Origin: Pedobacter sp.
GTDB taxonomy: Bacteria; Bacteroidota; Bacteroidia; Sphingobacteriales; Sphingobacteriaceae
Direction of reading: 5' to 3'
Assembly: GCA_028287885.1 (NCBI GenBank)
Contig: JAQBOT010000471.1
Span: forward strand, 1-6,075
DNA length: 6,075 nt
Below are positions 1 through 5,089 of the stretch, one piece after another (the first letter of the stretch is position 1; the number at the start of each line of letters is the position of its first letter). Below the pieces are notes generated by a model. That model was not told the DNA's origin and searched no databases. It saw only the letters and a list, made by a program, of their open reading frames with translations. The translations under genes and the position numbers were made by a program.

Positions 1-241
1 CCTAACACTAGGGAACAAACATTAGGTAGGATGAAAAGTAGGATTATAAAGGCAGCATACCTTTTCATAAATTTTGAAGTATGTTAATTTTTAAATCAAT
101 ATACAGCAATTTTGTTTTCTATGCCAACACGAAAATTAATTTTTATTTAATTGAGTATCCAAAAGGCTGTAAGCAATGTCCTTCAGCAAATTTTCTATCA
201 CTTAGTAACAAATTATTTACCTAGAGCCGCCATTACGACCT
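1..241. other. AT-rich intergenic stretch, no gene seen
   Basis: This lies downstream of the TonB-dependent receptor gene, which runs leftward. It is strongly AT-rich and I find no convincing reading frame on either strand. It holds a perfect AT-only palindrome (AAAATTAATTTT, 132-143) and an imperfect hairpin (CATAC at 56-60 pairing with GTATG near 79-84). Neither has the GC-rich stem plus T-run of an intrinsic terminator, so the receptor's transcription end is not visible here. Confidence 0.6.
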
Positions 242-2707
242 TTAATTTTCACCTGGCCCGGGTAGATTGTCGTTTTGCTTCTCTTTTTGGAACTCCAGCT
301 TACCAAATTTATACATTAGGCTAATTCCAAATGAGCGAAAGGGTACCTGGCGTAGGTTGTTAGTTTTAAAGTTTGCTCCTGCTATCGTAGAGGCTTGATT
401 TACATATTGACTAAAAGGATTTGTCGTCGTAAATCCGAAGCTGGCCATCTTATTTAAGAACTGTTTCCTCAATGCAAAATTATAGCTGATGAAGTGAGGC
501 GTCTTCCCTTGAACATTCGTGAATGAGGAGTTGTAATTACCAAACAGTTCCACAACCAGGTCTTTTGGCAGCTGGTAAGTTCCATTTAAGTTAACCCTGT
601 AGCCAAAGCCATTCGTAACGCGACTGATCACGTTTAATTCATTAACAACGCGACGGTTCGAGACAAAAATATTTGTTCTGAAATTTAGCTTTTGGCCAAC
701 CGGCATAGAAGCAGACAGGTTTAAACCAGTTGTTAATTCCTGTCCAATGTTGACCCGTGTCGAAACATTCACGTTCCTGTATATAGAATCACCGATCAGG
801 TATTGGGCATAATTGATTGTATAGGGTTTCAGATCCTGCGTGTTGTAACGGGCAATAAGTGCGATATAAATGTTCCCACCTTTTTTAAACGACTTGTTGT
901 AACCCAATTCATAATTGTTACCAATTTCAGGCTTCAGCAATGGGTTTCCTGTGCTGATATTGTACGGATCGCTTAAGTTTTTAAAAGGATTCAATTCACG
1001 GAAATCGGGTCGTTCAATCCGCTTCGTGTAGCTGATTTTCAATGTCTGTGCATTTTTGAAGTTATGCGAAATCACTGCAGAAGGCGCAAAAACATCATAA
1101 CTCGGAATAGAGGTATTTGGAAAATCTATGGCCGTATTTGTTCGCTCTACACGTCCTCCCGCTTTTATGTCAAGGAAGTTAAACACTGAAAAGCTTGCCG
1201 ACAGATATCCTGCATACACATTTCGTTTATAAAAGAGATTATAAGATTGAAGCGGATCCAAACTGTAAGAATGGCTTAAACTATCCAATGTATTTACATC
1301 TGCAATGCTTTTAATGGTTTGTATGGTAGTTTTAAAGCCAGTTTCGAGTGTCAAATGCTTACCCAAAGGTTGACTATAATCTGCTGATATTTCTGTTTCA
1401 TGTTCTGATCCCGGACTAATACTATTGTTCCCTGAAAACGGCATACCGCCGGCAGAATGGTACTGTACCTGGTTGTATTCAGACTGGTTGCTTCCCAGAC
1501 TTGATGTGAACAATACATTAAGCTCCTGACCGTCCTTGTTAAACGTTTTGCGGTAGTTTACATTGTAATCAAGCGCGTGTGCATTGAACTGGCTACTCGA
1601 ATTACGGCTGCTCAAGCTGTTGCTCAAGGCTTCATCCAGCCCATTACTAATCACATCCTGTTGATTGGTCATGCCTTGGTTCTTATTACCAAAATGGTTG
1701 TATCCGACAGAAGCTGTAACGTTGTCTTTGGGCGTGATGGCCCAGTCGAAGCTTAAGCCCGACTGGTAGCCATTTCGATTGAAATCACTGTATCCATTTT
1801 GGATGCGATGGAAAAGGGTGTCGCCTGCAACATTTGATGACAACTGATCCTGTGAGTTCCTGCTCCGGGTATTTACTTGTGCATTGCCACTAAAGAAGGC
1901 TCCAATACCAAAATTCCCATTTCTCACGTTGAAATTAGCAGAGCCATTATTCAGGCGTGTACCTGCAGAAAGATTTATGCTGCCGTTCATTCCTTGTACC
2001 TTGTTGTCTTTGAGTATGATGTTAATAATTCCTCCAGTACCCTCAGCATCGTATTTTGCACCAGGACTGGTAATTACTTCAATACTTTTGATTTGGCTTG
2101 CCGGAATAGCTGCTAACGCATCGGCTACACTAGCGCCAAAAACGCTGCTGGGCTTTCCGTTAATTAAAAAGCGGATATTGGAATTTCCCTGCAATTCTAC
2201 ATTGCCATTGATATCTACGTTTACCTGCGGTACCTTCTTTAAAACATCCAGAGCAATCCCTCCCTGCGAGGTGATGTCGTTTGCTGCATTGTAAACCATC
2301 TTATCGATTCGATTTTCAACCACCGGCGCCCTGGAGGTAATGCTCACCGCTTTGAGCATTTCGGCAGTTGGATTTAATTGAATCGTACCTAAAGACCGAT
2401 TTGGCTCTGCGGCAGCTAACTTAACATGCTCAATGTTCTTTCGTTGATAGCCAATAAAATTAACGCTGATGCTATACTCACCGAAAGGGAGCGCATCGAT
2501 CGTAAAATTTCCCTTGTTATCCGAGGTCGTACCGGTTAAAGGTTTTGTGGTATTCCCTTGAGGAAAGACCGTTATTGTTGCATAATCAAACCCAGTCTTA
2601 GTGGATGCGTCAATTATTTTGCCGGTGATTTTACCCTTTGGATTTCCAGTTTGTGCTGACGCCAGGAAGAAAATAGATGATAATAGAATTGTTAACAGAT
2701 ATTTCAT
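242..2707 (-). CDS. TonB-dependent outer-membrane receptor (outer membrane beta-barrel family, CarboxypepD_reg-like N-terminus)
   Basis: This is an intact 821-residue outer-membrane receptor that would take up a ligand using TonB energy; the ligand cannot be told from sequence. Residues 1-18 form a signal peptide (Lys2, hydrophobic core, ASA before Gln19). Residues about 25-110 form a carboxypeptidase-D regulatory-like domain (start KITGKIIDA, later DNKGNFTIDALPFGEYSISV and IGYQ). Residues about 118-235 form the plug, with VDINGNVELQG, FLINGKPS, IKSIEVITSPGAKYDAEGTG and GGIINIILK. The rest is a barrel with alternating aromatic strands and the motif IERPDFRELNP followed by TGNPLLKPE, typical of the PF14905-type barrel family common in Bacteroidota. 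It ends in a short polar tail (LPGPGEN) after the last strand, not in an aromatic residue. The start is chosen because it opens directly on the signal peptide. A weak promoter-like AATCTTTG lies at 2724-2731. It follows the propeller gene on the same strand after 143 bp. Confidence 0.93.
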   Translation of the reverse strand: MKYLLTILLSSIFFLASAQTGNPKGKITGKIIDASTKTGFDYATITVFPQGNTTKPLTGTTSDNKGNFTIDALPFGEYSISVNFIGYQRKNIEHVKLAAAEPNRSLGTIQLNPTAEMLKAVSITSRAPVVENRIDKMVYNAANDITSQGGIALDVLKKVPQVNVDINGNVELQGNSNIRFLINGKPSSVFGASVADALAAIPASQIKSIEVITSPGAKYDAEGTGGIINIILKDNKVQGMNGSINLSAGTRLNNGSANFNVRNGNFGIGAFFSGNAQVNTRSRNSQDQLSSNVAGDTLFHRIQNGYSDFNRNGYQSGLSFDWAITPKDNVTASVGYNHFGNKNQGMTNQQDVISNGLDEALSNSLSSRNSSSQFNAHALDYNVNYRKTFNKDGQELNVLFTSSLGSNQSEYNQVQYHSAGGMPFSGNNSISPGSEHETEISADYSQPLGKHLTLETGFKTTIQTIKSIADVNTLDSLSHSYSLDPLQSYNLFYKRNVYAGYLSASFSVFNFLDIKAGGRVERTNTAIDFPNTSIPSYDVFAPSAVISHNFKNAQTLKISYTKRIERPDFRELNPFKNLSDPYNISTGNPLLKPEIGNNYELGYNKSFKKGGNIYIALIARYNTQDLKPYTINYAQYLIGDSIYRNVNVSTRVNIGQELTTGLNLSASMPVGQKLNFRTNIFVSNRRVVNELNVISRVTNGFGYRVNLNGTYQLPKDLVVELFGNYNSSFTNVQGKTPHFISYNFALRKQFLNKMASFGFTTTNPFSQYVNQASTIAGANFKTNNLRQVPFRSFGISLMYKFGKLEFQKEKQNDNLPGPGEN

Positions 2708-2783
2708 AGTGTCTATAAGCCGCCAAAGATTCCATTCAATTCTGTATAGAAATTGGATTCGAGTCTAGCTTATAAACATAAAC

Positions 2784-2813
2784 ATCCCTCGCCCGATTTC
2801 TCCAGCAAGGGAT
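2784..2813 (-). terminator. Terminator-like hairpin between the propeller gene and the receptor gene
   Basis: The arms 2784-2792 (ATCCCTCGC) and 2805-2813 (GCAAGGGAT) pair over nine positions with a single C/A mismatch and a 12-base loop. In the direction of transcription (minus) the stem is followed by an interrupted T-rich stretch (GTTTATGTTTATAAG). It sits 38 bases past the stop of the propeller gene and 77 bases before the receptor start. It could be a leaky terminator that lowers receptor expression relative to the propeller protein, or simply a 3'-end stabilising structure. The broken T-run makes it a weak candidate. Confidence 0.45.
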
Positions 2814-2850
2814 TGCATAAAATTCTTGATACAAAAGATTTGGCTAGGTC

Positions 2851-3885
2851 TTATTTACCTATTTCGATTACATGAAAACTGCCAGGCACAATTTTCGCCC
2901 GTGGGTTCGCATTATCTGCCGTTGGAGCAACCTCTTGCGTTTGTGCTGCAGGTAAAAATACATGATGCGTAGCCGGGTCAAGGGCAATCGTGCGGGCACT
3001 TCTTTCCGTTTGTATATTCTCTACAAACTCGAATTTACCTGCGTTTACCTCTCTGATTACAGATAACGTACCTTCGCCGTTCGAACTGTAAGCAAGTTTA
3101 AGCGCAGGATCAAACACTACACCATCACAATTTCCGATTGGGAACTTGGCCAGGTTCTTACCCGTATTGGCATCCATGACAACAAATGTTTGGTTGCCGC
3201 CACAGCCTATAAACAGGCGATTTGTTACCGGATCGATGGCCAGTCCAGATGGTTCATCGCCGCCAATGATTTTAAATCTCTTCTCTACTTTGAATGTTTT
3301 GGCATTGATCACTACAACTTCGTTAGTTGTTTCTGAATTTACGTACACCTTGCCCCTTCCATCAGACACCCCCGTTTCGGGCTTCCCACCAATTGAAATG
3401 GTGGCCAGGACCTTATCTGTGGCTGGGTCTATTACGGTCGCATCATTGCTCCTGCCGTTAAAAACAAATACTTTCTTACTAAACTGGTCAAAGAATATCG
3501 CATCAGGATTGCTGCCGACAGCGATGGTCCCAACTGGTTTATCAGTTTTTAAGTTGAATACGGTACAACTGTTATCCCTGCCATTGCTGGTATAGCCTTT
3601 ACCAAAGGGTTTGGCCAAAGCAATCCCATGAACACCGTTTGTCTTTTCTATTACCCCGATAGAATCACCATCGATGCTTAATATATGGACCTGCGTTGCA
3701 TGAGATACATACATCCTCTTGTTTTGGCTGTCTACAGTGATGTAATCCCATCCACCCGTACCGCCAATCTTGTGTTTTTTTAGAATGTGAAAGCCTGTTT
3801 TTTGCTGGGCATTCATCGTCAAAGGATACATAATACACATACAGGCAGAAATCGCCAATACCAACATCGTCTTTGCTTGCTTCAT
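2851..3885 (-). CDS. Secreted YncE-like (YVTN-type) beta-propeller protein
   Basis: A 344-residue exported protein of the YncE/YVTN beta-propeller type. Residues 1-26 are a signal peptide with likely cleavage after Ala26 (MNA before QQ), so the mature protein would be periplasmic or surface-located. The body consists of about seven blades of roughly 40 residues. The recurring pattern is a strand, a turn such as D-P-x-T-x-K/R, and a strand ending V-x-V-I/F-D; examples are AIDPVTNRLFIG (216-227), VIDPATDKVLATI (151-163) and ALDPATHHVFLP (301-312). The terminal strand SFHVIEIGK (336-344) probably closes the ring with the first blade. No enzyme active site is recognisable; such propellers usually bind a partner or ligand. 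It has no Shine-Dalgarno sequence, only an A-rich leader before the ATG. The same-strand receptor gene follows after 143 bp. A lipoprotein reading (ISAC, Cys15) is possible but less likely. Gluconolactonase-like annotation would be an alternative that I cannot support. Confidence 0.85.
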   Translation of the reverse strand: MKQAKTMLVLAISACMCIMYPLTMNAQQKTGFHILKKHKIGGTGGWDYITVDSQNKRMYVSHATQVHILSIDGDSIGVIEKTNGVHGIALAKPFGKGYTSNGRDNSCTVFNLKTDKPVGTIAVGSNPDAIFFDQFSKKVFVFNGRSNDATVIDPATDKVLATISIGGKPETGVSDGRGKVYVNSETTNEVVVINAKTFKVEKRFKIIGGDEPSGLAIDPVTNRLFIGCGGNQTFVVMDANTGKNLAKFPIGNCDGVVFDPALKLAYSSNGEGTLSVIREVNAGKFEFVENIQTERSARTIALDPATHHVFLPAAQTQEVAPTADNANPRAKIVPGSFHVIEIGK

Positions 3886-3975
3886 GGTTTTTGTTTGTTT
3901 ACTAAGCTATATAGCGAGAAATCCTGTAGGAAAGTTGGAGTTTTTAGAAGCTCTGTTCAGGGCCTGTAAGTATTG

Positions 3976-4007
3976 CAAATCTGTACGCGTCAGCAAGCAG
4001 CCACAAA
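3976..4007 (-). promoter_or_regulatory. Candidate promoter for the propeller gene
   Basis: Read on the minus strand, TTTG (4007-4004) is followed after 20 bases by CAGATTTG (3983-3976). That matches the Bacteroidota pattern TTTG, about 19-20 bases, TAnnTTTG, with one mismatch. Transcription would begin near 3970, giving a leader of about 85 bases. The repeat array begins only seven bases upstream of the -33 element, where activator sites would be expected. A rival weaker -7 element is TAGCTTAG at 3909-3902, closer to the start codon. Confidence 0.4.
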
Positions 4008-4013
4008 CCCCGG

Positions 4014-4068
4014 AAACAGGGTGCAAACAGGGACCAAACAGGGCTCAACCAGGGCCAATGCAGGGCAA
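4014..4068. repeat. Array of five 11-bp direct repeats (consensus AAACAGGGnnn)
   Basis: Five head-to-tail units begin at 4014, 4025, 4036, 4047 and 4058. The first three share AAACAGGG exactly; the fourth is AACCAGGG and the fifth ATGCAGGG. The last three bases of each unit (TGC, ACC, CTC, CCA, CAA) vary freely. The conserved part is therefore fixed on one face of the helix at an 11-bp interval. An inverted copy (CCCCTGT) follows at 4072-4078. Variable spacers with a conserved core suggest a set of protein binding sites more than simple replication slippage, but that is inference. Confidence 0.75.
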
Positions 4069-4143
4069 TTTCCCCTGTATCCCCCTTGTAAATACCGGGT
4101 GTTGGGCAAGAGTGACTAAGATCTGAATAGACACTGGCAAGAA

Positions 4144-4157
4144 TTCATCCGGATGAA
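4144..4157. promoter_or_regulatory. Perfect 14-bp palindrome, possible operator
   Basis: TTCATCCGGATGAA reads the same on both strands. It has no loop and is not followed by a T-run on either side, so it looks more like a dimeric repressor site than a terminator. It lies between the tRNA-His terminator and the repeat array, about 260 bp upstream of the propeller gene. What it would control is unknown, and a chance palindrome is possible. Confidence 0.25.
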
Positions 4158-4263
4158 ATTGGAAAGCTAGTTAGTATAAAATTATAAAAGAGAGAGGCGA
4201 AATGAAAAATTCGGTACATGCAGTCAGCAGGTGTTGTTTCGCATGCAATTAAGTTCCTTAAAC

Positions 4264-4291
4264 AAAAAAAGCAGTCCTTATAGACTGCTTT
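4264..4291 (-). terminator. Intrinsic terminator of the tRNA-His gene
   Basis: Read on the minus strand, a perfect nine-base-pair stem (AAAGCAGTC at 4291-4283 with GACTGCTTT at 4276-4268) closes a six-base loop and runs into a stretch of T ending at 4264. It begins 12 bases after the tRNA 3' end, as expected for a single-gene tRNA transcript. This is the clearest terminator in the window. Confidence 0.9.
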
Positions 4292-4302
4292 CAAAAACTC
4301 GG

Positions 4303-4377
4303 GGTGGAATATGGGGCTCGAACCCACGACCCTCGGTACCACAAACCGATGCTCTAACCAACTGAGCTAAAACCACC
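4303..4377 (-). tRNA. tRNA-His (anticodon GTG)
   Basis: The cloverleaf reads on the minus strand. D stem GCTC/GAGC pairs at 4367-4364 and 4354-4351. The anticodon stem TCGGT/ACCGA encloses the loop TTGTGGT, with anticodon GTG at 4342-4340. The variable loop is GGGTC, and the T arm is GTGGG-TTCGAGC-CCCAT. Histidine identity is confirmed by the extra G-1 (4377) opposite discriminator C73 (4303), the pair recognised by histidyl-tRNA synthetase. No CCA is encoded (the next bases are CCG), so CCA must be added afterwards. The acceptor stem GTGGTTT/ATTCCAC carries two adjacent U-U mismatches (5-68 and 6-67), which is odd for a gene that is often single-copy. Its promoter and terminator are both intact, which argues against a decayed pseudogene. 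Confidence 0.95.
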
Positions 4378-4391
4378 GTGCTTTATGGTCA

Positions 4392-4422
4392 CAAAAGTAC
4401 GATTTAATATATTGGAAGCAAA
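4392..4422 (-). promoter_or_regulatory. Promoter of tRNA-His
   Basis: On the minus strand TTTG (4422-4419) is followed after exactly 19 bases by TACTTTTG (4399-4392), a full match to the Bacteroidota TTTG / TAnnTTTG promoter. Transcription should start near 4385, leaving a leader of about eight bases before the tRNA 5' end at 4377. An AT-rich stretch lies just upstream (about 4421-4430). Confidence 0.8.
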
Positions 4423-4597
4423 TTTATTTACAAATTCCGCGGAGATAACGAATAAGCAGTTAGGATACAAGCATTTGTATTTTGATTGTTCGGGGACTAA
4501 ATGGCAATTAGATGGAATTCTAATTCTGCATATAGCAATTTATATCAGCCCTAAGCCGAAATTGCAATAAGGAACCCTGTTTTCAGTCATAAAAACT

Positions 4598-4605
4598 TAG
4601 CTTTG
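4598..4605 (+). promoter_or_regulatory. Candidate -7 promoter element of rnhA
   Basis: TAGCTTTG is an exact match to the Bacteroidota -7 consensus TAnnTTTG and lies only ten bases before the rnhA ATG. The -33 region is poor (CTG at 4577-4579, 18 bases upstream, instead of TTG). If used, transcription would begin about 2-6 bases before the start codon, making the message nearly leaderless. A read-through or more distant promoter cannot be excluded. Confidence 0.45.
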
Positions 4606-4615
4606 CTTTAATCAT

Positions 4616-5089
4616 ATGATAGAAATTTACACAGACGGCGCAGACAGCGGAAACCCAGGTCCTGGTGGCTACGGGGTTATTCTGAAATCCGGTCAGCACT
4701 ATAAAGAATTAAGTGCAGGCTTTCGAATGACTACAAACAACCGGATGGAGCTCCTTGCTGTCATCGAAGGATTGAACAGCATTAAAAGTCCCGGTGCAGA
4801 GGTCATGATCTTCTCAGATTCTAAATATGTGATAGATTCGGTGGAAAAAAAGTGGGTTTTCGGCTGGGTAAAAAAAGGCTTCAGTGGCAAAAAGAACAAA
4901 GACCTTTGGATTCGCTTTTTGGATGTATATAAGAAACATAAGGTATCCTTTACCTGGATTAAAGGCCACAACGATCACCCGGAGAATGAACGATGTGATC
5001 AACTCGCCGTAGCAGCATCCAAAGCGAAGGCGACTCAGGGTATAGATTACGAGTTTGAAGCGGAGAGAAATAAAGCTACTTTGCTTTAA
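4616..5089 (+). CDS. rnhA: Ribonuclease HI
   Basis: A complete 157-residue ribonuclease HI, which cuts the RNA strand of RNA-DNA hybrids in the cytoplasm (primer and R-loop removal). The family hallmark [17 protein letters not shown] opens the protein. The carboxylate tetrad of the family is all present: Asp7 in YTDGA, Glu45 in NNRMELLAV, Asp68 in FSDSKYV, and Asp128 in ERCDQLA. The conserved His118 lies in WIKGHND. A basic handle region is visible at about 80-98 ([19 protein letters not shown]). The length is close to the 155 residues of the E. coli enzyme. The start at 4616 is required because any later ATG would lose Asp7. No Shine-Dalgarno sequence precedes it. The gene converges on fbp and its stop codon overlaps the fbp stop by four bases. 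Confidence 0.97.
   Translation: MIEIYTDGADSGNPGPGGYGVILKSGQHYKELSAGFRMTTNNRMELLAVIEGLNSIKSPGAEVMIFSDSKYVIDSVEKKWVFGWVKKGFSGKKNKDLWIRFLDVYKKHKVSFTWIKGHNDHPENERCDQLAVAASKAKATQGIDYEFEAERNKATLL

Larger units (their letters stand above)
3886..4263. other. Gene-free upstream region of the propeller gene with repeats and dyads
   Basis: This 378-bp stretch between the propeller gene start and the tRNA-His terminator holds no supported gene. From the propeller gene outward it contains a 10-bp palindrome GCTATATAGC (3906-3915), a CAGGGCCTG dyad (3958-3966), a candidate promoter (3976-4007), five 11-bp direct repeats (4014-4068) followed by one inverted CCCCTGT (4072-4078), a 14-bp palindrome (4144-4157), and a small inverted repeat TTAAG-TTC-CTTAA (4249-4261). 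The short open frames crossing it have no recognisable protein character. Confidence 0.6.

Noticed and set aside
214..250. Gly-rich alternative C-terminal tail (GRNGGSR) for the receptor in a shifted frame
   Set aside because: The annotated frame ends cleanly after the last barrel strand; there is no slippery run at the junction and the tail is too short to be evidence of a frameshift.
2714..2774. Inverted TATAAGC / GCTTATA flanking the receptor leader
   Set aside because: Seven AT-rich bases 47 bp apart in an AT-rich region is readily expected by chance.
4014..4078. Array considered as a CRISPR
   Set aside because: Units are 11 bp with three-base spacers; CRISPR repeats and spacers are far longer, and no cas gene is present.
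3884..4126. 80-codon plus-strand open frame across the repeat array
   Set aside because: Its start overlaps the propeller gene start on the other strand. The composition has no domain character, and the 11-bp repeat period does not fit a codon-based protein repeat.
4145..4342. 65-codon minus-strand open frame
   Set aside because: It begins inside the tRNA-His gene and crosses its terminator.
4385..4570. 61-codon plus-strand open frame before rnhA
   Set aside because: It starts next to the tRNA promoter, shows no recognisable features, and has no promoter of its own that I can support.
5071..5088. TAAAGC/GCTTTA hairpin as a bidirectional terminator for rnhA and fbp
   Set aside because: The stem is only six AT-rich pairs with no T-run on either side; too weak to call.
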